Source of the DNA: Afipia sp.
Lineage (GTDB): Bacteria; Pseudomonadota; Alphaproteobacteria; Rhizobiales; Xanthobacteraceae
Direction of reading: 5' to 3'
NCBI GenBank assembly: GCA_030652315.1
Contig: JAUSAX010000038.1
Coordinates: 1 to 64,000 of the forward strand
DNA: 64,000 nucleotides
Each line of letters starts with the position of its first letter. The first letter of the stretch is position 1. Below the pieces are notes generated by a model. That model worked only from the letters and a program-made list of their open reading frames with translations, had not been told where the DNA came from and did not search any database. Shown here piece by piece: positions 35,199 to 43,453 of this stretch. A program made the position numbers and the translations under genes.

Positions 35199-35811
35199 TC
35201 AACCAACCGAACCGGATCGGAAAGCCCTCGCCGCCAAGCAGCGCCGTGGTTTCATACAGGGGCAATCCAACGACGTTGGTGTAGGAGCCGACCAGCTTGA
35301 CCACGAACGAGCCGGCGATGCCCTGCACGGCATAGCCGCCTGCCTTGCTGCGCCATTCGCCGGAGCCGATATAGGCTTGAATGTCGTCCTCGCTTAGCCG
35401 CTTGAAGCGCACCCGGGTTTCGACCAGCCGCTGGCGGAAACTCTGCTTCGGGGTCACCAGGCAAATCGCGGTGTAGACGCGATGGTTGCGGCCCGACAGC
35501 AGCCGCAGACACTGCGACGCCTCGTCCACCAGTTCCGCCTTCGGCAGGATCCGGCGGCCGACCGCGACCACGGTATCGGCGGCAAGAATGTAGGAGCCGC
35601 GCAGTTCGTCATCGAGCTGCACCGACTTGAGCGCCGCGTCGGCCTTGGCGCGCGCAAGACGATTGGCGCAGGCGCGGGGCAGCTCACCGCGCTTCGGGGT
35701 CTCGTCGACATCGGCCGGGCGCAACGCGTCGGGCTCGACACCGGCCTGATTCAGCAGGCTGAGGCGGCGCGGCGAGCCGGAGGCGAGAACGAATTTGGGA
35801 CGGCCTAGCAT
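35188..35811 (-). CDS. maf: Maf-family nucleotide pyrophosphatase
   Basis: Begins [20 protein letters not shown] at the ATG at 35811 (207 aa). The track uses a TTG 10 codons earlier that adds nothing recognisable. The Maf signature ASGSPRR, the DVDETP element and [15 protein letters not shown] are all intact. Maf proteins hydrolyse non-canonical or excess nucleoside triphosphates and affect division. It overlaps yacG downstream. Confidence 0.95.
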   Translation of the reverse strand: MLGRPKFVLASGSPRRLSLLNQAGVEPDALRPADVDETPKRGELPRACANRLARAKADAALKSVQLDDELRGSYILAADTVVAVGRRILPKAELVDEASQCLRLLSGRNHRVYTAICLVTPKQSFRQRLVETRVRFKRLSEDDIQAYIGSGEWRSKAGGYAVQGIAGSFVVKLVGSYTNVVGLPLYETTALLGGEGFPIRFGWLNAS

Positions 35812-35901
35812 GCGGGATTTATCGATTTCATTCGGGGTCAATGGGCGCGGAAACTATCCGAAGGGCGTGGCGGCGACAACAGCACGGCGGCGCTAATCTT
35901 A

Positions 35902-36047
35902 CTTCCCTCTCCCTTTGTGGGAGAGGGTGCTGAGCGGTGAAGCCGCGAAGCGGGTGAGGGGTCGATGCCCTCCCCGTAAAACACAACCCCTCACCCGGTT
36001 TCTCGCTGCGCTCGAAACCACCCTCTCCCACAAGGGGAGAGGGGAAG
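35902..36047. repeat. Dispersed palindrome, family E (CCCTCTCCC...GGGAGAGGG)
   Basis: Terminal stem-loops CCCTCTCCCTTTGTGGGAGA and CCCTCTCCCACAAGGGGAGA flank an inner pair, GAAGCGGGTGAGGG / CCTCACCCGGTTTC. It fills the maf-phosphatase gap, inside what is otherwise a compact gene block. Confidence 0.92.
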
Positions 36048-36075
36048 ATAGAAACCCAGCTCAGCGCCGAATTCT

Positions 36076-36528
36076 TCACTCGTTCGCCATAGCGGCCGGC
36101 GCGAAACGCTCACGGATGCGCTGGCGCAAACTGTCCCGGACATGCCGGTAGGCATCCAGCTGCAGTTCGCGGCGGCCCTCGACCCCGACCGGGTCGGGCG
36201 TCGGCCAGTATTCGACCTCGGTCGCCGATGTCGTGGTCAACTGCAACGCCTTGTGATGCGCCTCCGGCGACAGCGTCACGATCAGATCGAAATTCAGGCC
36301 TTCCCAATCTTCCAGATCCGCGACCGTCCACGGCTTGTGATTCGAAATATCGAGACCGATTTCCTTCATCACGGCGACGGCGAAGGGATCGAGACCGGCC
36401 TTGCTGACGCCAGCCGACTGCACATAGAGCCCGCGCGGAACCAGATGGCGCAACAGGCACGCCGCGGTCGGAGAGCGGACGCTGTTCTGTCCGCACATGA
36501 ACAGGACGGCTTGCGGAGAACGCGCCAT
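36076..36528 (-). CDS. Low-molecular-weight protein-tyrosine-phosphatase family protein
   Basis: The 150-aa protein begins LFMCGQNSVRSPTAACLL, where CGQNSVR is the Cys-x5-Arg phosphate loop. YWPTPDPVGVEG near the C-terminus supplies the general-acid Asp (PTPDP). The fold is shared with ArsC-type arsenate reductases, but the second and third redox cysteines of those are not seen, so phosphatase is the better call. It follows the UPF0262 gene on the same strand. Confidence 0.9.
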   Translation of the reverse strand: MARSPQAVLFMCGQNSVRSPTAACLLRHLVPRGLYVQSAGVSKAGLDPFAVAVMKEIGLDISNHKPWTVADLEDWEGLNFDLIVTLSPEAHHKALQLTTTSATEVEYWPTPDPVGVEGRRELQLDAYRHVRDSLRQRIRERFAPAAMANE

Positions 36529-36588
36529 CTGTCAGGCTCGCCCGTCAGTGATGCGCATGGGACTCTTCAGGATCGTGCATTTTGGCTT

Positions 36589-36637
36589 GCGCATGATCTG
36601 ATCCGAAAACCGGTTTCCACTTTTCGGGATCATGCGC
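36589..36637. repeat. Dispersed palindrome, family F, overlapping a gene end
   Basis: GCGCATGATCTGATCCGAAAA and TTTTCGGGATCATGCGC arms. The last bases encode the final codons and TGA of the UPF0262 gene. Copies are at 39102-39176 and 53490-53537. Confidence 0.92.
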
Positions 36638-37139
36638 CGCTACCGTCGCCCTTCCAGTGCAACACCGAGATCAGGGTGAAAAGCCGGCGCGAGGTCTCGA
36701 AGTCGATCCGCACCTTGCCCTCGAGGCGCTCCATCAGCGTACGCGAACCTTCGTCGTGCACGCCACGGCGGCCCATATCGATGGCTTCGATCTTGTCCGG
36801 CGTCGCGGTGCGGATTGCCTGATAATAGCTGTCGCAGATCATGAAGTAGTCCTTCACGATCCGGCGGAACGGCGTCAGCGACAGCAGATGCACCACGCAG
36901 GGCGTGCCGTCCTCGCGCTTGATGTCGAACATCAGGCGATTGCCGGTGATGCCGATATGCAGGGTGAACGGCCCGCTGTGGCCGCCCTCCGGCACGAACA
37001 GGTTTTTCTCGACGAGATCATAGATCGCAATCGCGCGTTCGTGCTCGATGTCCGGCCCCGATCGCCCGATCGATTCCTCATCGAGCGTCACCGCGACGAC
37101 GCGGTTGTTGGCGTTCTCATCTGGCGGGGGCTTGCTCAT
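36630..37139 (-). CDS. UPF0262 family protein
   Basis: The protein is 169 aa from the ATG at 37139, which overlaps the hisD stop (ATGA). The track's first 36 residues are hisD in another frame. The conserved core is [28 protein letters not shown] and [19 protein letters not shown], ending LISVLHWKG. The family occurs only in alphaproteobacteria as far as I know, usually beside hisD. The function is unknown. The stop codon lies inside a family F repeat. Confidence 0.93.
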   Translation of the reverse strand: MSKPPPDENANNRVVAVTLDEESIGRSGPDIEHERAIAIYDLVEKNLFVPEGGHSGPFTLHIGITGNRLMFDIKREDGTPCVVHLLSLTPFRRIVKDYFMICDSYYQAIRTATPDKIEAIDMGRRGVHDEGSRTLMERLEGKVRIDFETSRRLFTLISVLHWKGDGSGA

Positions 37140-38431
37140 GTGAGATTGAGCCGCAACCCGACCGAGCGCGCGTGGGCGTCGAGCCCTTCGGCCTTGCCGA
37201 GCGTCATCGCCGCCGGACCCAAAGCGCGGAGCTGCTCGGGTCCGCATTTCAGGATCGAGGTCCGCTTCATGAAATCGAGCACGCCGAGGCCCGACGAGAA
37301 TCGCGCCGAGCGAGCCGTCGGCAGCACGTGATTTGAACCGCCGACATAGTCGCCGATCGCTTCCGGCGTGTGCGCGCCGAGGAAAATCGCGCCGGCATTG
37401 CGGATGCGCGCGCTCAGGCCTTCGGGATCAGCGGTGATGATTTCCAGATGCTCGGCGGCAATGGCGTCGGCGAGCGCAACCGATTCATCGAGCGACTTGA
37501 CCACAATGATCGCACCGAACTCATTCCACGAGGCGCGTGCAATCGCCGCGCGCGGCAGCGTCGTCAGTTGCGCTTCGACCGCACGTTCGACGTCGTTCGC
37601 CAGCGTCTCGTCGTCGGTGATCAGGATCGACTGCGCATTGGCGTCGTGCTCGGCCTGCGCCAGCAGATCGGCCGCAATCCAGTCCGGATTCGCGGTGTGG
37701 TCCGCGATCACCAGCACCTCGGACGGCCCGGCGATCATGTCGATGCCGACCTTGCCAAACACCAGCCGCTTGGCTGCGGCGACATAGGCGTTGCCGGGGC
37801 CGACGATCTTCGCCACCGGCTTGATGGTCGCAGTGCCATAGGCCAGCGCCGCAATCGCCTGAGCGCCACCGACGCGGTAGATTTCCGATACGCCGCCGAG
37901 CTGCGCCGCCGCCAGCACCAGCGGATTGAGCTTGCCATCAGGCGACGGCACCACCATCACCACGCGCCCGACGCCGGCGACCTTGGCGGGAACTGCGTTC
38001 ATCAGAACTGACGAGGGATAGGCGGCGGTGCCGCCCGGCACATAAAGACCGACGGCCTCGATGGCGCTCCAGCGCCAGCCGAGTTCGACGCCGGCCGCGT
38101 CGGTGAAGCGTTCATCCTTCGGCAATTGCCGCTGATGAAAAACCTCGATGCGGTCGCGCGCGAACTTCAGGGCATCGAGCGTCGCTGTATCGCAGGCCTT
38201 CACCGCAGCTTCGGTTTCCGCCGCCGTAATCCGCAATCCGCTCGCGGCCACATCCAGCCGGTCGAACTTCTTTGTCGCCGCGATCAGCGCCGCATCGCCA
38301 TGTTTCGCCACATCGTCGACGATGGCGCGCGCCGCCGCGTCGATATCGGCGGAGGCCTCCCGCTTCATATCGAGAAAGGCGTTGAATCGCTCGCTGAAGT
38401 CGGCGCTGTGGCTGGTGAGGCGGATCGGCAT
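37136..38431 (-). CDS. hisD: Histidinol dehydrogenase
   Basis: The protein is 431 aa from the ATG at 38431 ([12 protein letters not shown]), the standard length; the track adds 17 residues. It has [22 protein letters not shown], the [12 protein letters not shown] motif, and [30 protein letters not shown] with the zinc and catalytic residues. It oxidises histidinol to histidine in two NAD-dependent steps. It overlaps UPF0262 downstream by 4 nt. The DUF2948 gene lies upstream. Confidence 0.97.
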   Translation of the reverse strand: MPIRLTSHSADFSERFNAFLDMKREASADIDAAARAIVDDVAKHGDAALIAATKKFDRLDVAASGLRITAAETEAAVKACDTATLDALKFARDRIEVFHQRQLPKDERFTDAAGVELGWRWSAIEAVGLYVPGGTAAYPSSVLMNAVPAKVAGVGRVVMVVPSPDGKLNPLVLAAAQLGGVSEIYRVGGAQAIAALAYGTATIKPVAKIVGPGNAYVAAAKRLVFGKVGIDMIAGPSEVLVIADHTANPDWIAADLLAQAEHDANAQSILITDDETLANDVERAVEAQLTTLPRAAIARASWNEFGAIIVVKSLDESVALADAIAAEHLEIITADPEGLSARIRNAGAIFLGAHTPEAIGDYVGGSNHVLPTARSARFSSGLGVLDFMKRTSILKCGPEQLRALGPAAMTLGKAEGLDAHARSVGLRLNLT

Positions 38432-38604
38432 TTCAGGGTCCGGCAGGCTCGCGCATGGCTGTAAAATCATGCGCTCATTCAATCATTTAACGATGTGACT
38501 CCGGGCGGCGATGCCAGATCACCGGCAACCCATAACATTCTCAGGATAAAACCGCGAGCGGGACCGCCCGGATTGGTTGCTAAATGTCTGTGTCCGCAGG
38601 CAGA

Positions 38605-39072
38605 TTAGGTGGATGCGGCGCCGTCCACCAGATCAGCGTCCAGACTGTCCGGGCCGAGATCGGCCAGTTCGCATTCGAGGCATTCGACCTCAAGCCGCAA
38701 CACCCCGCCGCTGGCGAACAGAAGCATCACCTGACCGCCCGGTTTCTTGCCCGGATGGAATTCCAGCCCGAGCAGGGTCAATGGAAGTTCCGGGGCATCC
38801 ATGTCGATCTCGCGCGACTGGCACGACAGCACGCGGTCAAACCGAAGCGCCGAGATCAGCCGCCGCGGGACGCAGTCGCCTGCAATGATGTCCTCGCAGT
38901 CCAGCCGTCGCATAGCGACCACAAGACGGTGCTCGGCTTGCCGCCAGAGAATATCGCCCGCGACCACCGCCGCGTCCTGAATATGCGCCGAGATCACCGC
39001 CAGATCATCGCCATCCAGCGCGGCGAGCTTGCGTTGAGAAAACTTCTGCTGAGCCGTTGTGTTCTGCGACAT
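38605..39072 (-). CDS. DUF2948 family protein
   Basis: The protein is 155 aa from the ATG at 39072 (MSQNTTAQQKFSQRKLAALD). The track's 24-residue extension runs into a repeat. ALDGDDLAVISAHIQDAAV and the C-terminal GGVLRLEVECLECELADLGP are family-typical. It is a soluble protein of unknown function, found between murA and hisD in many alphaproteobacteria. That context offers no clear clue to activity. Confidence 0.92.
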   Translation of the reverse strand: MSQNTTAQQKFSQRKLAALDGDDLAVISAHIQDAAVVAGDILWRQAEHRLVVAMRRLDCEDIIAGDCVPRRLISALRFDRVLSCQSREIDMDAPELPLTLLGLEFHPGKKPGGQVMLLFASGGVLRLEVECLECELADLGPDSLDADLVDGAAST

Positions 39073-39101
39073 GGCCCCACCTGAAAAGACTTTAGTTATC
39101 T

Positions 39102-39176
39102 GCGCATGATCTTTCCCGAAAACCGCTTCCCACCCTCGGGTCAAGCCCTAGGGCATGCTTTTCGGGATCATGCCCT
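39102..39176. repeat. Dispersed palindrome, family F (compound)
   Basis: GCGCATGATCTTTCCCGAAAA, then an extra GGGTCAAGCCCTAGGGCATGC unit, then TTCGGGATCATGCCC. The element ends within the murA stop codon and begins 29 bases upstream of the DUF2948 start. Confidence 0.9.
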
Positions 39177-40464
39177 AACCGCTGATACGCTCGATGGTCG
39201 CGCCGCAGGCCGACAGCTTTTCCTCAAGCCGTTCGAAGCCGCGGTCGAGATGATAGATGCGGTTGACCATGGTTTCGCCTTCAGCGGCCAAACCTGCAAT
39301 CACCAGCGACACCGACGCGCGCAGATCGGTCGCCATCACCGGCGCGCCGCGCAGCTTGGCGATGCCGTCGATGATCGCAGTTTCGCCGTCCAGCGAAATT
39401 CGCGCGCCAAACCGCGCCAGCTCCTGCACGTGCATGAAGCGGTTCTCGAAGATCGTCTCGGTGATATGCGACGAGCCTTTCGCGCAGGCCATCAGCGCCA
39501 TCAGCTGCGCCTGCAGGTCGGTGGGGAAGCCGGGGAACGGCGCGGTCGTGACCTTGACCGGGTTGATGCCAGCACCGTTGCGCGTGACGCGAATGCCTTC
39601 GTTGTTCGGCGTGATGGTCGCGCCCGCTTCCGTCAGCACGTCGAGCGCCGATTGCAGCAACTCGGGGCGCGCACCGGCGAGCTGAACGTCGCCGCCGGTC
39701 ATCGCCACCGCCATGGCATAGGTGCCGGTCTCGATCCGGTCCGGCAGCACCGTGTGCCGCGCGCCATGCAGTTTCTTGACGCCCTCGATCACGATACGCG
39801 TGGTGCCCGCGCCGGAAATCTTCGCGCCCATCTTGTTGAGACAGTCGGCGACATCGACGATCTCGGGCTCGCACGCCGCGTTGTTGATGACGGTCGTGCC
39901 CTTTGCGAGGGTCGCGGCCATCAGCGCCACATGGGTGCCGCTGACGGTGACCTTGGGGAAATCGATCTCAGCACCGGTCAGGCCGCCGGGCGCTCTCGCG
40001 ATCACGTAGCCGCCGTCGATCTGCAATTCCGCGCCGAGTTTCTCCAGCGCCATGATCAGCAGGTCCACGGGACGGGTGCCGATGGCGCAGCCGCCGGGCA
40101 GCGAGACCTTGGCCACATGCATCCGCGCCAGGAGTGGCGCGATCACCCAGAAACTGGCGCGCATCTTCGAGACCAGTTCATAGGGCGCCGTGGTGTCGAT
40201 AATGTTGGCCGCGGAAATGTGCAGCGTCTGGCCCTGATACTCATGATCGCCGGGGCGCTTGCCCTTCGACATGATGTCGAGGCCATGGTTGCCGAGAATC
40301 CGCTGCAACTGCGCGACGTCCGCCAGACGCGGGACATTGTCCAGAATCAGGGTCTCATCGGTCAGCAAGCTGGCGATCATCAGCGGCAAAGCCGCGTTCT
40401 TCGCGCCGGAAATCGGGATAGTGCCATTGAGCTTGTTGCCGCCGACAATGCGAATGCGATCCAT
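39175..40464 (-). CDS. murA: UDP-N-acetylglucosamine 1-carboxyvinyltransferase
   Basis: The protein is 429 aa and starts [20 protein letters not shown]. The catalytic loop is [15 protein letters not shown], with the Cys targeted by fosfomycin, so the enzyme is the sensitive type. [16 protein letters not shown] and [14 protein letters not shown] are also canonical. It commits UDP-GlcNAc to peptidoglycan synthesis. It heads the minus-strand run murA-DUF2948-hisD-UPF0262-phosphatase-maf-yacG. The stop lies in a family F repeat. Confidence 0.98.
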   Translation of the reverse strand: MDRIRIVGGNKLNGTIPISGAKNAALPLMIASLLTDETLILDNVPRLADVAQLQRILGNHGLDIMSKGKRPGDHEYQGQTLHISAANIIDTTAPYELVSKMRASFWVIAPLLARMHVAKVSLPGGCAIGTRPVDLLIMALEKLGAELQIDGGYVIARAPGGLTGAEIDFPKVTVSGTHVALMAATLAKGTTVINNAACEPEIVDVADCLNKMGAKISGAGTTRIVIEGVKKLHGARHTVLPDRIETGTYAMAVAMTGGDVQLAGARPELLQSALDVLTEAGATITPNNEGIRVTRNGAGINPVKVTTAPFPGFPTDLQAQLMALMACAKGSSHITETIFENRFMHVQELARFGARISLDGETAIIDGIAKLRGAPVMATDLRASVSLVIAGLAAEGETMVNRIYHLDRGFERLEEKLSACGATIERISG

Positions 40465-40638
40465 GCCAAACCTGCCCTGTTGCGGATAACCGGCTTTTAG
40501 CGTGTTTCATCGGAGGTGGAAACCGCGCGCCGGGACGCCCAAAACCCGGCATTTCAGGTTAATACCTGAAAAATCGCTCGAATTGTGTCTGACGGGCGCC
40601 GGAAGGCTTCCTCTTGGAAGCCCCCGCCCAAAACGTTG

Positions 40639-41304
40639 TCAGGCCCCGGCCTTGTGGATGTCCGTCATTTCCAGAATTTGCTTCGGATAGCCATGCTTGG
40701 CGACGGCAAGCATGGCGCGGCCCAGCTCTTCGGTCGTGGTCACATATCGCGGCGCGACCCGATGCAGCAGCGTCAGCAGCGGCGCCAGCCCGACATAGAA
40801 GACCTGATACCAGGCAGTCTTCGATCGCACGCCATGCAGCGGCTGGATCGCGGCGGGGCGGAACATGTAGGCGGCCTTGAACGGCAGCTTGAGCAGATCG
40901 TTCTCGGTCTTGCCTTTCACCCGCGCCCACATCATGCGGCCCTGCTCGGTGCTGTCGGTGCTGGCAGCCGTCACATAAATCAATGTCATTTCGGGATTGA
41001 GCCGCGCCAGCGGCCGCGCGGCCGCGAGCGTCATGTCGTAAGTGATGCGGCGGTAATCGTCCTCGCTCATACCCAGCGAGGAAACGCCGAGACAGAAGAA
41101 GCAGGCGTCATAGCCCGTGATGACGTTTTCGATGGCCGAGAAATCGAGAAAGTCCTTGTGCACGACCTCGCGCAGCTTCGGGTGCGACTGACCGGTGGCG
41201 CTGCGGCCAACCGTCAGCACCTGCGTCACATCCGGATCGCGCAAACATTCGCGCAGGACGCCCTGCCCGACCATGCCGGTCGCACCGAAGACAATGACTT
41301 TCAT
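40639..41304 (-). CDS. NAD(P)-binding epimerase-like protein (atypical SDR)
   Basis: The protein is 221 aa from the ATG at 41304 (MKVIVFGATGMVGQGVLREC). The track's first 28 residues are translated family C repeat. GATGMVGQG is the Rossmann dinucleotide motif, and VYVTAASTDSTEQGRMMWAR-type sequence follows (ASTDS in place of the usual SYK triad region). It belongs to the NAD(P)H-binding, HTATIP2-like group. The substrate is unknown; it is a single gene. Confidence 0.88.
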   Translation of the reverse strand: MKVIVFGATGMVGQGVLRECLRDPDVTQVLTVGRSATGQSHPKLREVVHKDFLDFSAIENVITGYDACFFCLGVSSLGMSEDDYRRITYDMTLAAARPLARLNPEMTLIYVTAASTDSTEQGRMMWARVKGKTENDLLKLPFKAAYMFRPAAIQPLHGVRSKTAWYQVFYVGLAPLLTLLHRVAPRYVTTTEELGRAMLAVAKHGYPKQILEMTDIHKAGA

Positions 41305-41320
41305 CGACGCTCCCGTTGCT

Positions 41321-41487
41321 CTAGTGGAGTGGATTTGACATTCGCGACCCGATCGGCTGCGAGCCCGCAAAGCGGGTGTCAAATCCAAACTCCACTAGAA
41401 ACCTATATTTCCTAGCGGTCCTTTGATTCCAACATTCGCAAGAACACCTGCTGAAACGGGATGCGAATGTTAGAATCGGACCACTAG
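41321..41487. repeat. Paired CTAG-bounded palindromes, family C
   Basis: First unit CTAGTGGAGTGGATTTGACA ... TGTCAAATCCAAACTCCACTAG (41321-41398). Second unit CTAGCGGTCCTTTGATTCCA ... TTAGAATCGGACCACTAG (41414-41487). The order of the two stem types is reversed compared with 13372-13561. Confidence 0.93.
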
Positions 41488-41493
41488 CGCGTA

Positions 41494-41979
41494 TCACGCC
41501 GTCTTGAATCGCCTGATGCCGACGAGGATCATGCCTATGAAAAAAACCAGCACAATCCCCTGGGTGATCGCGAACGGCGGCTCGGCCCCGGTCGGCGCAT
41601 AGACGTTCAGCAGCGCCACCTTCTGGAAGCCTTGCGCGATCAGGACGAAGACATTGAACCAGAGCGCGAGCATCGCAGTGACGACATAGACCGTGCGCCA
41701 GACACCGGAAAGACCCTTGCCGTACAGCGCGTAGACCGCAACCGCCAGCAGCACCAGCGAGATGATGGCGACGACATGCGAGGGCAGGATCTTGGTGAAG
41801 GGAAACAGAAAGCCGGTCGCGCTGGTGAGGATCGTCAGGACAAGAAACCAGAGCGTCCAGCCGGGCATCCTGTTCGACGCGAGCATCCCGCCCGCGACGA
41901 CGAAGCCGAGAGCGATAGCGATCATGCTGATGATGAGGTGAAAGACCGTAAACGCCGCTAACGACATACCTAAAATCAT
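41494..41979 (-). CDS. Multi-pass membrane protein of unknown function
   Basis: The 161-aa protein has four to five hydrophobic helices: AAFTVFHLIISMIAIALGFV, WFLVLTILTSATGFLFPF, HVVAIISLVLLAVAVYALYG, a shorter fourth helix, and a last IVLVFFIGMILVGI. A conserved-looking FHLIIS sits in helix 1. I recognise no family. It is a single gene directly after a family C repeat. Confidence 0.75.
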   Translation of the reverse strand: MILGMSLAAFTVFHLIISMIAIALGFVVAGGMLASNRMPGWTLWFLVLTILTSATGFLFPFTKILPSHVVAIISLVLLAVAVYALYGKGLSGVWRTVYVVTAMLALWFNVFVLIAQGFQKVALLNVYAPTGAEPPFAITQGIVLVFFIGMILVGIRRFKTA

Positions 41980-42093
41980 GATGCGCCCCTGTTTAGAATA
42001 AATCCAAGGCTACATCATACGCACGGCCGCGCAACAGAAGTTCCATTTCGCACGCTGCACTCCTGCAAATTTTTCAGGCCGTGCATTGCGCGA

Positions 42094-43020
42094 TCAGCGA
42101 TTGAGGAAATCCACCAGCTTCGGGATCACCTGACCCGGTGCTTCCTCGATCAGCCAATGTCCCGAGCCCTTGATGATGACGCCCTCGACGTTGGTGGCGA
42201 CCAGCTTGCCCTGCTCGATCAGAAAATTGCCGCCCGCCTTTTCGCCGGAGAGAATGAGCATCGGCATCGGTAGCCTGGTTTTTGCGAAGTCCGCGAAATC
42301 GTCGGCGTCCTTCTCGAAAGCGCGAAACACCTCGAACCCCGCCTTCATGCGGCCCGGCTGCGCATAAGCCTTGGCGTAGAACTTCCGGTCCTTCTGAGAG
42401 ATCGATTTTGCCGGGTTGGCGGCGAAATCATTCCAGAAATGTTCGAGATAGATGCGCTCGCGGCCAGTGACCAAAGCCAGCGGCGTCTTTCCGTAGAAAT
42501 GGAAATGCCACAGGTCGCGCAGCAGCCACACGTTCTTCCAGTCACCGACACCGGGGAGAAAGGCATCCATCAGCACGATGCGGTCAACCTCAGCCGGATA
42601 CTGCGCCGCGTAGGCATAGGCGACCATCAAGCCGATGTCGTGGCCGACGATCTTGACCTTCGTGTATCCGAGACTTTTCACCAGCGCGTGGATGTCCTGC
42701 GCCATTTCCTTCTTGGTGTAACCGCCGTCGGGCGCATCGGACTTGCCGAAGCCGCGCAGGTCCGGCGCGATCACGGTGTGCGTGTTCGCAAGTCCGGGAA
42801 ACAGCGGCCGCCACATGTGGCTGGTCTGCGCATAACCGTGCAGCAGCACGACGGGATCGCCCTCGCCGGCGATGAGATAATTCAGCTTCACACCGTTGAC
42901 GACGGCGGACCGGCTTTGCGGCATCGACTGCGCCGCCGCATCGCCGGAGGACGCGATCAGGGTGGACGCCATCATCAGACCGGCGCAGATCGCACCAATG
43001 ACCCGTCGAAAATACCGCAT
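42094..43020 (-). CDS. Exported alpha/beta hydrolase (epoxide hydrolase/dehalogenase-like)
   Basis: The protein is 308 aa from the ATG at 43020 (MRYFRRVIGAICAG); the track adds 18 residues. A signal peptide ends DAAAQS. Fold motifs: VVLLHGYAQTSHMW, DLRGFGKSDAPDGGY, and the nucleophile elbow VGHDIGLMVAYAY. The Asp nucleophile (GHDIG) is typical of epoxide hydrolases and haloalkane/haloacetate dehalogenases rather than Ser esterases. The catalytic His is in GSGHWLIEEAP. Predicted periplasmic, which is uncommon for the group. Confidence 0.9.
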   Translation of the reverse strand: MRYFRRVIGAICAGLMMASTLIASSGDAAAQSMPQSRSAVVNGVKLNYLIAGEGDPVVLLHGYAQTSHMWRPLFPGLANTHTVIAPDLRGFGKSDAPDGGYTKKEMAQDIHALVKSLGYTKVKIVGHDIGLMVAYAYAAQYPAEVDRIVLMDAFLPGVGDWKNVWLLRDLWHFHFYGKTPLALVTGRERIYLEHFWNDFAANPAKSISQKDRKFYAKAYAQPGRMKAGFEVFRAFEKDADDFADFAKTRLPMPMLILSGEKAGGNFLIEQGKLVATNVEGVIIKGSGHWLIEEAPGQVIPKLVDFLNR

Positions 43021-43098
43021 GCTGAAATTCCTTTGAGGATCGGTACGATCCCGAAAATAAAAGGGGCTTGGCAAGCTCAGATAATCGGCAGGCGCAGT

Positions 43099-43401
43099 TC
43101 AATAATAACGCGGAATCGGACCGTTATGCGGGGTCTTGCGTTTCGACAGGTCGAACATGACCTGGTCGATGAAACACCAGCCCCAGCCTTCCGGCGGATC
43201 ATACCCTTCGATAACGGGATGCTGCGTGGCGTGGAAATGTTTGGTGGCGTGCCGGTTGGGCGAATCGTCGCAGCAGCCGACATGACCGCAGGTCCGGCAA
43301 ATCCGCAGATGCAGCCAGGCGCTGCCGGTCTTCAGGCACTCCTCGCAGCCGAGCGCGCTCGGGGTGACGTCCCTGATTTCCGCGATGTGCTTGCAAGGCA
43401 T
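43099..43401 (-). CDS. UBP-type zinc finger protein
   Basis: The protein is 100 aa from the ATG at 43401 (MPCKHIAEIRDV); the track adds 32 residues. All zinc ligands of the ZnF-UBP fold appear in order: CKH, LGCEECLKTG, RICRTCGHVGCCDDSPNRHA and HFHATQHPV. WGWCFIDQVMFD closes the domain. In eukaryotes this domain binds the ubiquitin C-terminus; the bacterial ligand is unknown. It follows the FAD oxidoreductase gene by 52 bases on the same strand. Confidence 0.93.
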   Translation of the reverse strand: MPCKHIAEIRDVTPSALGCEECLKTGSAWLHLRICRTCGHVGCCDDSPNRHATKHFHATQHPVIEGYDPPEGWGWCFIDQVMFDLSKRKTPHNGPIPRYY

Positions 43402-43453
43402 GGTCAGGATCTCTCGATGAGAGCGTCGTCCGGCACTTCGCAAGCTAGAGAGG

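Noticed and set aside
39106-40500. 464-codon plus-strand ORF opposite murA
   Set aside because: Antisense shadow of murA.
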